From the NCBI RefSeq assembly GCF_049943335.1, contig NZ_JBNFVY010000001.1, positions 310,001-374,000 of the forward strand: a stretch of 64,000 bases of DNA, given 5' to 3'. The notes beneath the pieces are model-generated. The model was not told the DNA's origin, did not search any database, and saw nothing but the letters and a program-made list of their open reading frames with translations. This document shows positions 41,412 through 50,967 of this stretch, in pieces. Every line of letters begins with the position of its first letter. Positions within the stretch are counted from its first letter, which is position 1. Both the position numbers and the translations under genes were made by a program. Origin of the DNA: JBNFVY01 sp049943335 (GTDB lineage: Bacteria > Pseudomonadota > Alphaproteobacteria > Rhodobacterales > Rhodobacteraceae).

Positions 41412-42388
41412 CCCGGCGGCTTGTCGTACATGTCGGTCCTCACAAAACCGGGTCAACCTACCTGCAGTCGAACTTTCACCGGACCCGGCGTCAATTGCGT
41501 CATTCGGGGTGGCTCTATCCGCGTATTGGCCCAGATGCACGCGCGCATCATGAACTGGCGCATAGCGCTGATCCAACGCGCCAGATTGCCCATTTGAACC
41601 GAATTTGGTCGCAGGCGCCCAATATGTCGTTATTGCTTTCGTCCGAGGGATTCAGCGCGTGGTCTCCAGAGCGTTTTCATGCGCTGCGCGTCGGGGTGAA
41701 TGCCCACCAGATCGAATTGATTCACGTGTTGCGCGACCCGGTGGAACGTCTGGCGTCCTACTGGGCAGAAGAGGTCAAACACGGAAAAACGGAAAGCCTG
41801 CCAGAGCGACTTGCGCGCGAATTGACCAACCCTTACGCGTCGAACCTTTTGAATCCGGCGCTCGGCCTGCGCCCGTTTCTACGTGATCCAAAGGTGCGAT
41901 TGCACCTCGTGCCGTATGAATATCTGTCGTCCTGTGGCCGGGATCTGTTTGAACATATCGCAACGCGCGTTTTGAATTTGGAAGATGTCAAAGCCAAACC
42001 AGGACCGGCCAATGAACGGCTACCCTTGGAAATCACCGAATTTCTTCGCTTTTTGAATATGCACAGCGCCACGCCGTCGGCGGCCTTACGGTTAGCCTTC
42101 ATGGCGCGGACATCGCCGCGCGAACGGGCCGACATTGTTCGTTTGGTATCTGCCGAAGCCCGCGGGGCGCACAAACGGTTGACCGTACCGGCAGACGCCG
42201 CTTTCTTGCGCCACATTGAAACCCGCGTGCGCCAAGAGCTGCGAAATAGTTTCACGTGCGATCCTGGGTCCGCATCCGTATTTCGCAATACTACGCATAG
42301 TTTTCTTTATTATGCGGATGCAGGTCTTTGGTTATCTGGCGCGGTGCGTGAAAAAGCGAACGACATTCTGGGCAGGATCGCCGCATGA
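41408..42388 (+). CDS. sulfotransferase-like protein
   Basis: This is a 326-residue cytoplasmic protein. RRLVVHVGPHKTGSTYLQSNF (residues 3-23) is a 5'-phosphosulfate-binding loop and IELIHVLRDPVERLASYWAEEV fits the 3'-phosphate motif with the conserved Arg/Ser. The remainder is divergent. It probably sulfates a surface glycan, with the epimerase and the RgpF-like protein of the same operon. It overlaps both neighbours by four bases (ATGA). Confidence 0.82.
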   Translation: MTRRLVVHVGPHKTGSTYLQSNFHRTRRQLRHSGWLYPRIGPDARAHHELAHSADPTRQIAHLNRIWSQAPNMSLLLSSEGFSAWSPERFHALRVGVNAHQIELIHVLRDPVERLASYWAEEVKHGKTESLPERLARELTNPYASNLLNPALGLRPFLRDPKVRLHLVPYEYLSSCGRDLFEHIATRVLNLEDVKAKPGPANERLPLEITEFLRFLNMHSATPSAALRLAFMARTSPRERADIVRLVSAEARGAHKRLTVPADAAFLRHIETRVRQELRNSFTCDPGSASVFRNTTHSFLYYADAGLWLSGAVREKANDILGRIAA

Positions 42389-44178
42389 CGCTGGCAATCT
42401 ACGCGATTGCAGAGGCATCTGACTGGGGACCGCACGTCCCAATCGCGCTTCAGGAACTCAAACGTCATGCAGATCGCTTGGTCATGGCCGGAGAGATCGA
42501 CAAGCTGGCGCCGCAGATCGCGGCGCTGCCTGATGGTCTTCAGCCCGATACCATCATCAATGCGCCGGGGCTGGCCGCTGCCTACCGATCAGGACTGCCT
42601 GCACGCTTAACCGGGCAGGCGGTCATTTTGACCGGAGCGCATGCGTTGGGTGCTATGGATATAGAGCGTCTTGTGCAGGACTGTCCCCCGGACGGTGTCC
42701 TGTCTGCATATCCGATCTTGGATGTCCAAGGCCCGGCTCAGGCCACAAACGGGCCCCAAACGCCTTTGCCCAGCTTGGACTTTGCTGTTCTGGGGGCCGA
42801 TTTTGCCCCCCGGCCATCGGCAGCTTTTCTGGATGGCCCTGCAGACTGCCAGCGCCCCAGAGCGGCCGAACACTCTTTGCGAAGATACCTGCAAGCAACC
42901 CGTGCCCCGCTGCGATTTGCCCTGGATGCCCCTGGTCTCGCTCCGTTGCCTGGGCTGTTTGAACCGGCGCGCGTTCTAAAGGCCGGATCACCGTGTGTTT
43001 CTTCGCGGATCTTTAATGTGGATCCCGGTCTCGCTGACGCCTTGGCAATCAATGTCCATGCGGCGCTGGAGGTTCTGAAAAACCGCGCGCCCGCGCTTCA
43101 TTGTGCGGGCAGGGAACTGCTGCGCACAGAAAACCAACCGCGCGCAGCATCCGTATTGGCGGGGGATTATGCGGTCCTGCCAACCGAAGATCACCGACCG
43201 TCGCGCAGCGCGCGTGTCGCGGTATTCCTGCACGTCTGGTACGCTGACTCTGCCGGGGATTTACTGGATGTCGTCGCAAGAATCCCCGGCCCGGTCGATC
43301 TGTTCGTGTCCACAGGATCAATGGCATCCAAAGTACAGATTGAAGACACGCTCCGATCACGAAACCTGACAGCGGATGTGCGTTTGGTTGAGCAAAACCG
43401 GGGGCGAGACATGTCGTCTCTTTTCATCACATTCGCGGATGTTGCGCTGAGTGAGCGCTACGATATTGCCCTGCGGCTCCATTCGAAACGCACGCCGCAA
43501 ATGCCGGTGCAGGTCGCGCAGGCCTTCAAAGAACACCTGTTCGCCAATCTTGTCGCCAGCCCGGGGTACGCCGCACGTGTCATCGAACGGTTCATGGATA
43601 ATCCCAACCTTGGCTTGGTGATGCCCCCTGCTGTGCACACCGGTTTCGGGACCTTGGGGCATGGATGGTTCGCAAACCGTCAGCCATTTTCAAAATGGGC
43701 GGCACGGTTGGATATTTCGCTACCAAAGGACGATCTGACACCGCTTGCCCCGTTTGGAACGATGTTCTGGTTTCGACCAAAAGCACTGCAGAAGTTGTTT
43801 GCGCATCCGTGGCGGTGGACCGATTACAATGCCGAGCCATTTCACGTCGACGGCGGTTTGGCACATGTACAGGAAAGGCTGATCGCCTATGCCGTTCTGG
43901 ACGCCGGATACGACGTGCTGCAGGTCATGTCGCCCGAGCATGCAGCCATGAACTATGCGCGGCTTGAATGGAAATACCAGGCTCTGGCAGGCCGGCTGTC
44001 GTCGCCTTCTTTCGTTGAACAAGAGCGCGAAATCCGCGCGCTATCAAACAAACCGCGCGTCGTTTTGCGCAAATGGATGGTCAGAACCTTTGGCACGCTG
44101 ATGCGGTCAAGCCCGCGCGCAGGCACCATGCTGCGTCCTGTCGCGCGGCGCATTTTCAATCTTTTTGCGGCCCGTTAG
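42385..44178 (+). CDS. rhamnan synthesis protein F (RgpF)-like protein with extra N-terminal domain
   Basis: This is a 597-residue protein. The C-terminal ~330 residues match RgpF-type proteins: RVAVFLHVWYADSAGDLLDVVARIPGPVDLFVST, VRLVEQNRGRDMSSLFITF, YDIALRLHSKRTPQ, PLAPFGTMFWFRPKALQKLF and AEPFHVDGGLAHVQERLIAY. RgpF is involved in rhamnose-glucose or rhamnan chain synthesis, probably as a glycosyltransferase. The first ~265 residues do not resemble a known domain to me. A role in rhamnose polymer assembly fits the rfb operon 35 kb away. It ends tail-to-tail with the next gene in a four-base overlap. Confidence 0.82.
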   Translation: MTLAIYAIAEASDWGPHVPIALQELKRHADRLVMAGEIDKLAPQIAALPDGLQPDTIINAPGLAAAYRSGLPARLTGQAVILTGAHALGAMDIERLVQDCPPDGVLSAYPILDVQGPAQATNGPQTPLPSLDFAVLGADFAPRPSAAFLDGPADCQRPRAAEHSLRRYLQATRAPLRFALDAPGLAPLPGLFEPARVLKAGSPCVSSRIFNVDPGLADALAINVHAALEVLKNRAPALHCAGRELLRTENQPRAASVLAGDYAVLPTEDHRPSRSARVAVFLHVWYADSAGDLLDVVARIPGPVDLFVSTGSMASKVQIEDTLRSRNLTADVRLVEQNRGRDMSSLFITFADVALSERYDIALRLHSKRTPQMPVQVAQAFKEHLFANLVASPGYAARVIERFMDNPNLGLVMPPAVHTGFGTLGHGWFANRQPFSKWAARLDISLPKDDLTPLAPFGTMFWFRPKALQKLFAHPWRWTDYNAEPFHVDGGLAHVQERLIAYAVLDAGYDVLQVMSPEHAAMNYARLEWKYQALAGRLSSPSFVEQEREIRALSNKPRVVLRKWMVRTFGTLMRSSPRAGTMLRPVARRIFNLFAAR

Positions 44179-45422
44179 GCGATCTCAATTCTCTTTTCCG
44201 CGGGCAAAAGTGCATTGAGCTCTGTGACATGGCGGGGAAGAGCGACCGTGTGGAAATCGTAATGTTGAACGACGTGGCGCCTTGCAGCCGGTCCGATATG
44301 GGCGAATTCCTCTGGCCTGGAAAGCACCTTGATCACCTGTTCGGCCAAAGCCTCGTGATCGTGAAAATCGACCAAAAGTCCGGTCTTGTTGTGCTCGATC
44401 ACTTCGCGGATCGGTGCAGTGTCAGATGCGATCATCAGCGCTTCCATTGCCATGCTTTCCAGCACGGACCATGACAGGACAAACGGATAGGACAGGTGGA
44501 TCGCACATCGACCCAACTGCGTTACGCGCAAATAGTCAGCATATGGCAGCCGGCCAAGAAAATGCACCCGATCCCAGTCTATCCGGTCACCTAGTTCAGC
44601 TTCCATTTCCCCGCGATATCCCCCGACTGCCGTGCTTTCACGGCCATAGCTGACGCCGTTCCCACCCACGATCAAGGCGCGCGCGTTTGGCCGGTTTTCC
44701 AGAATTTGCGGCAGGGCGCGCGCGAATTTGTGAAACCCCCGGGTGGGTTCCATGTTGCGCGATACAAAGGTGAAAACCTCGTCTTTCCGGGTCAAGGGTC
44801 TATCCAGCCGGCCCAGCGTCAGCGACACATCCGGGTTGGGGCCAAGGCGGTCGGTCCGTATGCCATCGTGCGCGACATAAATCTTGTCTTGCAGGTTTTT
44901 GGGAAACGTCTGGTGTTGCCAGTGGGTCGGGGTTTGCCCGCGTGTGCATGTGGCGATGTTCGAATAGTTTATCCCGTTGCGTGCGTGCATGATGAATTCG
45001 CTGCCCTCGTTGGGGGGGAATTCGGGATCAAAGCCGACCACGCCGCCATCGGACAGGTAATAATATTCAAAGTACCCGACGATCGGCACATCCGCCCAGA
45101 CCTGGCGCAGGAATGTCATCTCGCCCCAGCCCACGTGGCCCAAGACGATATCGGGGGTGAAACCGGCGGCGGCAAGTTTCCGGCATTCCAGCGCGACTTG
45201 ATGGCCTGCGCCGTGACAGTCCTCAAGGTAGCGGGTCAAGGGATACGCAGATTTCCCGGCGCTATGGCGCGGCTTGTAAATGACGTTCCGAATGCCTTCG
45301 ATCTTTGGCGCAGGATCCCTTTGCGTCAAAAACACGACCTCGTGCCCCTGGGCAGCAAGCCACGGTGCAAGTTCACGATATTGGCCCGGCATGTTCTGGT
45401 GAATGAACAGAAATTTCGTCAT
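44175..45422 (-). CDS. glycosyltransferase family 4 protein
   Basis: This is a 415-residue GT-B enzyme. The ATG at 45422 is chosen because MTKFLFIHQNMPGQYRELAPWLAAQGHEVVFLTQ is the typical N-terminal strand-loop with the FIHQNMPGQ motif; the longer frame (to 45920) reads across the next gene in antisense and is not protein-like. VFTFVSRNMEPTRGFHKFARAL, ALIVGGNGVSYG and SWSVLESMAMEALMIASDTAPIREVI are donor-site features. It is convergent to the RgpF-like gene (TTAG shared by both stops) and probably adds a sugar to the second glycan. Confidence 0.92.
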   Translation of the reverse strand: MTKFLFIHQNMPGQYRELAPWLAAQGHEVVFLTQRDPAPKIEGIRNVIYKPRHSAGKSAYPLTRYLEDCHGAGHQVALECRKLAAAGFTPDIVLGHVGWGEMTFLRQVWADVPIVGYFEYYYLSDGGVVGFDPEFPPNEGSEFIMHARNGINYSNIATCTRGQTPTHWQHQTFPKNLQDKIYVAHDGIRTDRLGPNPDVSLTLGRLDRPLTRKDEVFTFVSRNMEPTRGFHKFARALPQILENRPNARALIVGGNGVSYGRESTAVGGYRGEMEAELGDRIDWDRVHFLGRLPYADYLRVTQLGRCAIHLSYPFVLSWSVLESMAMEALMIASDTAPIREVIEHNKTGLLVDFHDHEALAEQVIKVLSRPEEFAHIGPAARRHVVQHYDFHTVALPRHVTELNALLPAEKRIEIA

Positions 45423-45603
45423 GGTGTCCCTGTGATTGGCGGCAGTTAAGCGTGAAAAAGCACCGCCGAAAAGCGTCCTTTTCGGGTTTGGGCTGCGCGG
45501 AATGTCGTAAAATTTGCCACCGGCACGAAATCTCAATGCGTTCGCGACGAAAAATTGCCATGAATTGCGGGCAAGGTGGTCGCGGTGACAGCGATAGGAA
45601 ATA

Positions 45604-45939
45604 GTGAAAACCAAAAACGCATATGTTGTGGCGCTGTCCATCGGGGCCGGTGCTTTTGTGCAAGCCTGCGCGGCTGGTGCGGCTGCATGCACCGGGGTGT
45701 CAGATGGACCCGTGCAAGCACAGCTCTGCGCCGAGATAGAACGGCGGGCACCTTCGGGCGCGAACGATTTGCGGCTTGAAATAATCTCAATCTCGCCATC
45801 CATGATCTGCGCGCAGCTCACCCGCGGGGGGCACAAGGGCGACGTTCTGACGTTCCGTAGCGTCGATTCGGATTTATCCCCGGCCATGATGCGCCAGTTT
45901 GCGACAGAACTCTTGAACAACTCGAAAGCGGGAAAGTAA
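45604..45939 (+). CDS. small exported protein of unknown function upstream of the metalloprotease
   Basis: This is a 111-residue protein with a GTG start (MKTKNAYVVALSIGAGAFVQ) and AGGAAA seven bases upstream. The N-terminus is a signal peptide or anchor ending ACAAGAAA. The mature part has four or so cysteines (ACTGV, QLCAEIE, MICAQL) and ends in charged LLNNSKAGK. It lies four bases before the serralysin-like gene, so the two are surely co-transcribed. No family is recognised. The location and size would fit a periplasmic protease inhibitor, but the sequence does not look like the known Inh/AprI family. Confidence 0.65.
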   Translation: MKTKNAYVVALSIGAGAFVQACAAGAAACTGVSDGPVQAQLCAEIERRAPSGANDLRLEIISISPSMICAQLTRGGHKGDVLTFRSVDSDLSPAMMRQFATELLNNSKAGK

Positions 45940-45943
45940 CAGA

Positions 45944-48250
45944 ATGTGTACCTTGTGCGCGCAATTATTGCCTTTCGAAAAATCCTGTGCCTTTCCCGTG
46001 ACCCAGCCGATGTTCGCGACGGTGACCGAAACCGGCGATGCGTCCGATTCCATCCCCAGCGGCGCGTCGATGTCGGTTGGGGATGTCTTTGAAGGCGGCC
46101 TGTCAGCCGGCGACCAGGACTACATTTCGGTCAGTCTGGTACACGATCAGTATTACGACATTACCCTGACCGGAGTGACGCTGGATGACCCTTACCTGGA
46201 AATATACGATAGCGGCGGGGCGCTGATTTCCAGCAACGACGACTTTGATGGATTGGATAGTTTCCTTCGATTCCGGCCAGACCAAACTGATGCCTATTAC
46301 ATCCGGGCGACGTCTTTTGATGGCAGCGGCGTGGGCGACTATCAGCTGGCTGTATCGGTGTCGTCCTATGCGCCGGATGCGGTCTTTACCCTTGACGAAA
46401 TTGCGACCCAGCTGACGGAAACATATTGGGGCGGCAAACCAACCTATTTCGCGGTCTCAGGTGACCGGGTTCTCACCTATGATGTCTCGCTGCTTTCCGC
46501 TGTCGAACAAGACTTGGCGATCGCCGCGTTCGAAGCCTGGGCTGGCGTGACCGATTTGAATTTTGAGGCAGCGACCAGCTTTGCCGCAGCCGATATTCGT
46601 TTCACGAATGATCAACCCGGCGCCTACACCACCACAACAACCCTTAGGCGTCCCGATTACGACGAAATCCAATCCGCCCTTGTGAACATATCAACCGACT
46701 GGATTTCCACTAACGGGTCGTCCTTGGACAGCTATTCGTTCCAGACATACATCCATGAGATCGGCCATGCGTTGGGCTTGGGCCATGCTGGCAATTATAA
46801 CGGGGACGCCACCTACGGGGTCGACAACGATTATGCAAATGACAGTTGGCAGGCGACTGTCATGTCGTATTTCAGCCAGTCGGACAATTTCGAGATCCTG
46901 GCGGACTTTGCCTATGTCATCACGCCAATGCTTGCCGATATTGTCGCGATCCAGAACCTCTACGGGCCTCTGACCGACGCGAATCCGGGCGACACCACCT
47001 ATGGCTATAATGCGACTGTGTCCGGATATCTCGGTGATCTGTTTGGCCAAATTACCGGCGAAGATGCGCGCCGGTCGTCGGTTTATCTGGGCGCCAACGT
47101 GACCTTTACGATTACCGATACGGGCGGAATAGATACGCTGGATTTCAGCGGTGTGTCTTCCTCATTCGGTCAGAACATCGACATGAGAGAGGAAGGTGTT
47201 TCCGATGTCTTCGGTGTTACGGGGGCAATGTCGATTGCGCGCGGTAGCGTCATTGAAAACGCCCGCCTTGGCGCTGGTCATGACGAGGTTGTTGGAAATG
47301 ACGCTGACAATATCATCTACGCCGGCCTCGGCGATGATACCGTTTCGGCAGGCCTTGGCGATGACAAGATCGGCGCAGGTGGGGGCGCGGACAGTATTGA
47401 TGGCGGCGATGGGGCCGACACGCTGAACGGGCATGCGGGCGATGACACGATCATTGGCGGGACAGGCAGCGATTTCGTGCGTGGCGGCTCGGGGGACGAT
47501 GACATCAATAGTGGTGCTGGCAACGATACGATTTTTGCGCATTCCGGAAACGACTCTATCGATGCGAGCGCGGGCGACGACATCGTTCGCGGCCATGGCG
47601 ACAACGATACGATAACGGGCGGAACCGGAGACGATTCCATCAACGGTGGCTGCGGGAACGACTATCTCGATGGCGGGGGCGACAACGACACCATCTTCGG
47701 CGCCCCGGGCGAGGACACGATCGTCGGAGGCAGCGGCGACGACACCTTGTTCGGTGGATCGCACGCAGACTGGGTTTCGGGCGGCATCGGCAATGACATG
47801 CTGCGGGGCGATCATGGCGAAGATACGTTGATCGGCGGGGACGGCGACGACAGTTTGTCGGGCGGTGATCATGCTGACAGTCTGGTCGGCGATGAAGGTG
47901 CGGACAGCCTGGTGGGTGGCGACGGGAACGATACGCTGGTCGGTGGGGCCGGGGCCGACACGCTGAACGGCGGCGAAGGAAATGACAGATTGACCGGTGG
48001 CGGCGCGGCAGATGCATTCGTGTTCGCCGTGAACGACGGTAAAGACCTGATCACAGATTTCACGCAAGGCGCTGACCAGCTTTGGCTGGAAGATGATTTG
48101 TGGGGTGGCGGGCTGAGCGCGGTGCAAGTCATTGAATCCCATGTGACGCAAGCCGGTGGCGATACCGTTTTTGCGTTCGGCACGGACATCTTGACGTTGG
48201 TTGGAATGGCTGACTTGGGGACCTTGTCAGACGACATTTTTTTCGTCTGA
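45944..48250 (+). CDS. serralysin-type (M10) metalloprotease with RTX repeats
   Basis: This is a 768-residue protein with no Sec signal. N-terminal 25-125: bacterial pre-peptidase C-terminal-like domain (GDVFEGGLSAGDQDYISVSL). Residues 130-400: M10 catalytic domain with His271-Glu272-His275-His281 in IHEIGHALGLGHAGN and the Met-turn VMSY at 306-309. Residues 440-690: RTX nonapeptides (GGXGXDXLX). C-terminal: FVFAVNDGKDLITDFTQGAD and a type I secretion signal ending DDIFFV. It is secreted by a type I system and folded by Ca2+ outside the cell. No transporter is in the window. Confidence 0.92.
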   Translation: MCTLCAQLLPFEKSCAFPVTQPMFATVTETGDASDSIPSGASMSVGDVFEGGLSAGDQDYISVSLVHDQYYDITLTGVTLDDPYLEIYDSGGALISSNDDFDGLDSFLRFRPDQTDAYYIRATSFDGSGVGDYQLAVSVSSYAPDAVFTLDEIATQLTETYWGGKPTYFAVSGDRVLTYDVSLLSAVEQDLAIAAFEAWAGVTDLNFEAATSFAAADIRFTNDQPGAYTTTTTLRRPDYDEIQSALVNISTDWISTNGSSLDSYSFQTYIHEIGHALGLGHAGNYNGDATYGVDNDYANDSWQATVMSYFSQSDNFEILADFAYVITPMLADIVAIQNLYGPLTDANPGDTTYGYNATVSGYLGDLFGQITGEDARRSSVYLGANVTFTITDTGGIDTLDFSGVSSSFGQNIDMREEGVSDVFGVTGAMSIARGSVIENARLGAGHDEVVGNDADNIIYAGLGDDTVSAGLGDDKIGAGGGADSIDGGDGADTLNGHAGDDTIIGGTGSDFVRGGSGDDDINSGAGNDTIFAHSGNDSIDASAGDDIVRGHGDNDTITGGTGDDSINGGCGNDYLDGGGDNDTIFGAPGEDTIVGGSGDDTLFGGSHADWVSGGIGNDMLRGDHGEDTLIGGDGDDSLSGGDHADSLVGDEGADSLVGGDGNDTLVGGAGADTLNGGEGNDRLTGGGAADAFVFAVNDGKDLITDFTQGADQLWLEDDLWGGGLSAVQVIESHVTQAGGDTVFAFGTDILTLVGMADLGTLSDDIFFV
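47270..48010 (+). repeat. RTX nonapeptide repeat coding array (metalloprotease)
   Basis: A tandem array of 27-base units encodes glycine/aspartate-rich nonapeptides such as GGSGDDDIN and GGDGDDSLS. About 25 units bind calcium as parallel beta-roll. The repeats are diverged at DNA level. Confidence 0.85.
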
Positions 48251-48387
48251 TTGACTGCTCAACCAAAGCGCTTGCTGGTAATTTTGCCTATTTGCCCATT
48301 TGTCGGCACATTCTGATCGGCCTTTTTTAAAGCCTTTCCGGCAATCTTTTCTCAACGCACGGGGGTGCGAGTGGGAAAGGGACAAGG

Positions 48388-50907
48388 GTGACTGCGTTCT
48401 CATATATTGCAACACTGTCTGAAGGCGGTGAACCCTTTCACACAGGGATCACCGACCTGCAAGCAGACTGGATTGACGGGCAGGCTTTTCTGTTCGCAAT
48501 ATCGGGGCCCGATGGCGGGCTGACTGCATGGCAGATCGACACGCTTGCCGTAACTTTCGTTGATCAAGTCAGCTATGGAGCGGGCGTTTATACTGCGTCT
48601 CCGAATGCAATGTTTGTCGGCGAATTGTCCGGCTCGACCCATATTGCCCCTCTGGGGCCAAGCGCGTCGGGTCTGTTGGGTCACGGTGTCCAATCCGGCG
48701 GCGATATCCAAGGGGCGTCGGTGTTGACCGCAGGCCCTGGCCTGGCCGATTCGTCCACAGCGATGACAACTTGGCAAAGCGGCGCGAATACCTACGTCTT
48801 TACGGCGCATGTGGGGGATGATGCGATCCTCACCTGGCGCGACCAGGGCGATGGGACATTCGCCCAAGTCGGCCAATCGACCATTACGACGACGTATCAC
48901 GGCGCCGCGGTGCCCCAGATCGCGCAGGTCGATGTCGCAGGAATGCCCCTGCTTCTTACACTCAATGCCATCGACAACACCCTGACCAGCTTTGCCGTTG
49001 ACCCCGATGGGGCCTTGACGGCGCTGTCGTATATCAGCGCGGGCGAAGGTTTGGGGATCGACAGCCCAACCGGGTTTGTCACGGCCCAAATCGATGGCAA
49101 CACCTATGCAGTGATCGCCGGTTCGGGCAGCTCGTCCCTGTCGGTCGTCCAGGTGGATTCCGACGGGATGATCCGGCCGGTCGACCACATTCTGGATGAT
49201 CAGATCACACGCTTCGGGGCTGTTCAGGACATCGACATCACCACCATAAACGGGCGCACGTTCATCGCGGCGGGGGGCGGCGATGACGGCATATCGCTTT
49301 TCGAACTACTGCCGGGTGGCACCTTGCTTGGCATGGCAAGCATCGAAGACAGCCTGACAACTCCATTGAATAACGTGCAGGCCATCGAACTGGTTGCGCT
49401 GGGTGGTGGGCTGCAAGTGTTCGCGAGCGCTGGAACCGAAGCAGGGATTGGCCACTACGGCATCGATCTTGGTACCCTGATTGCCCCGCAAATCGGGAAT
49501 TCAACCAGCGAAACTCTGATTGGAACCGGATTTGACGATTTGATCCTGGGCGGTGCCGGCAACGATACGATTGACGGTCAGGCAGGCGATGATGTCATCG
49601 TCGACGGAAGCGGCGATGACCACCTGACAGGCGGCTCTGGGGCCGACGTCTTCGTCATAACCGCCGGAGAAGCCATAGACTGCATTCTTGATTTCGAAGC
49701 AGGAATAGATGCCTTGGACCTGTCCGATTTTGACATGTTCTATGGTCTGGACCAGTTGGATATCACGCCCACATCAACCGGCGCGCAGCTTCGCTACCGC
49801 GACAACCTGATCGTGGTCACCTCTGCCAACGGAACGTCTCTGAACGCGGCCCATTTCACAGCAACCAGTGTCGTCAGCGTCACGCGCCCCCCTTTGATGG
49901 CTGTCGAGGCTGGCCGATCGGTTTCCGGTACGTCGGGCGGCGACACCCAAATCGGTGCGACCGGGCATGACACGCTGATAGGTAGCCTTGGGTCAGACAC
50001 GCTGAACGGTGCGGAAGGAACCGACCTGGTAGATTACGGCGCCAGCCCCGGACCCGTGCTGGCATCTTTGTCATTGGGCTTTGGTTGGGCCGGCTTTGCT
50101 CAGGGCGACGTCTATCTGGGGATCGAAAACCTGTCTGGATCGGCGTGGGACGACATGTTGGCCGGTAACGCTGAACCCAACACCCTTTTGGGCGGGGGCG
50201 GGCATGATCGTCTTTTTGGTTTGGACGGGAATGACACGCTATCTGGGGGCGGCGGCGATGACTTGCTGGCTTCAGGCAACGGCGAAGATGAAGCGGACAG
50301 TGGCGACGGCCGCGACACGGTCCACGGGGCGGCTGGCAATGATACGCTGTCCAGCGGCGCCGACGCCGATCAGGTCTACGGCGGGCAAGGTGCGGACTAC
50401 ATATCCGGTGGTGATGGAAATGATCGCTTGACCGGTGGAAACGACGCAGACCGCGTTTATGGCGGCGCCGGATCGGATACTGTCATTGGCCAGGCTGGTG
50501 ACGATGTTTTGTTCGGCGATGACGGCAACGACACGCTTTCCGGGGGGTACGGTGACGACACGCTTTTCGGCGGGCAGGGCGCCGATCGTATTGTGGGCCA
50601 CTTCGGCAACGATCAGATCGAAGGTGGCGCTGGCGACGATACCTTGTTCGGCGGGTCCGGAGAAGACGTTTTCATTTTCCGCGCCGGGGACGGCAGAGAC
50701 CGAATCCAGGATTTCGATGTGTCTCTAGACACCATGATGGTGTCCGGAGAGATCTGGGGTGGCGGACTGTCGGCCATGCAAGTGGTCGAAAGCTATGGGA
50801 ATGACCAGAACGAGACCTTTTCATTGGTCATGGGCGGCGGCCACCAAATCACGTTCAACGGAATTTCCAACGCGGACGATATCGTGGATGCATTGGTAAT
50901 ATTTTGA
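48388..50907 (+). CDS. RTX protein with N-terminal beta-propeller-like domain
   Basis: This is an 839-residue protein, GTG start (MTAFSYIATLSEGGEPFHTG). The first ~370 residues form repeated strand units (ADWIDGQAFLFAISGPDGGLTAWQ, MTTWQSGANTYVFTAHVGDD, VTAQIDGNTYAVIAGSGSS) like a seven-bladed propeller. Two RTX blocks follow (residues 385-430 and 515-760). The end GEDVFIFRAGDGRDRIQDFD...IWGGGLSAMQVVESYG is nearly the same as that of the preceding protease, indicating the same type I secretion system. No protease motif is present. It may bind or cleave an extracellular polymer, or be a matrix protein. Confidence 0.85.
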   Translation: MTAFSYIATLSEGGEPFHTGITDLQADWIDGQAFLFAISGPDGGLTAWQIDTLAVTFVDQVSYGAGVYTASPNAMFVGELSGSTHIAPLGPSASGLLGHGVQSGGDIQGASVLTAGPGLADSSTAMTTWQSGANTYVFTAHVGDDAILTWRDQGDGTFAQVGQSTITTTYHGAAVPQIAQVDVAGMPLLLTLNAIDNTLTSFAVDPDGALTALSYISAGEGLGIDSPTGFVTAQIDGNTYAVIAGSGSSSLSVVQVDSDGMIRPVDHILDDQITRFGAVQDIDITTINGRTFIAAGGGDDGISLFELLPGGTLLGMASIEDSLTTPLNNVQAIELVALGGGLQVFASAGTEAGIGHYGIDLGTLIAPQIGNSTSETLIGTGFDDLILGGAGNDTIDGQAGDDVIVDGSGDDHLTGGSGADVFVITAGEAIDCILDFEAGIDALDLSDFDMFYGLDQLDITPTSTGAQLRYRDNLIVVTSANGTSLNAAHFTATSVVSVTRPPLMAVEAGRSVSGTSGGDTQIGATGHDTLIGSLGSDTLNGAEGTDLVDYGASPGPVLASLSLGFGWAGFAQGDVYLGIENLSGSAWDDMLAGNAEPNTLLGGGGHDRLFGLDGNDTLSGGGGDDLLASGNGEDEADSGDGRDTVHGAAGNDTLSSGADADQVYGGQGADYISGGDGNDRLTGGNDADRVYGGAGSDTVIGQAGDDVLFGDDGNDTLSGGYGDDTLFGGQGADRIVGHFGNDQIEGGAGDDTLFGGSGEDVFIFRAGDGRDRIQDFDVSLDTMMVSGEIWGGGLSAMQVVESYGNDQNETFSLVMGGGHQITFNGISNADDIVDALVIF
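50150..50670 (+). repeat. RTX nonapeptide repeat coding array (propeller/RTX protein)
   Basis: A tandem series of 27-base units encodes nonapeptides such as GGGGDDLLA, GGDGNDRLT and GGYGDDTLF. A shorter block of three to four units is at 49545-49640. Confidence 0.85.
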
Positions 50908-50967
50908 ATTTGGTAACCATGCTGCGGGTACCCTGATGGTCTCATCCCCCCTTGGGAAAACTGTGAC

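Noticed and set aside
45423..45920. N-terminal extension of the GT4 gene to 45920
   Set aside because: The extra 166 residues are antisense to the small exported protein gene and low in protein character; the ATG at 45422 gives the normal GT4 N-terminus.
47270..48010. Possible CRISPR-like or satellite repeat
   Set aside because: The 27-base periodicity encodes RTX nonapeptides in frame, units are diverged, and there are no spacers.
47162..48151. 329-residue open frame on the minus strand
   Set aside because: It is the antisense of the RTX repeats; the repeated VVAxP-type pattern simply mirrors GGXGXD codons.
48400..49188. 262-residue open frame on the minus strand
   Set aside because: It lies antisense to the propeller domain of the RTX protein and shows no domain or ribosome-binding site.
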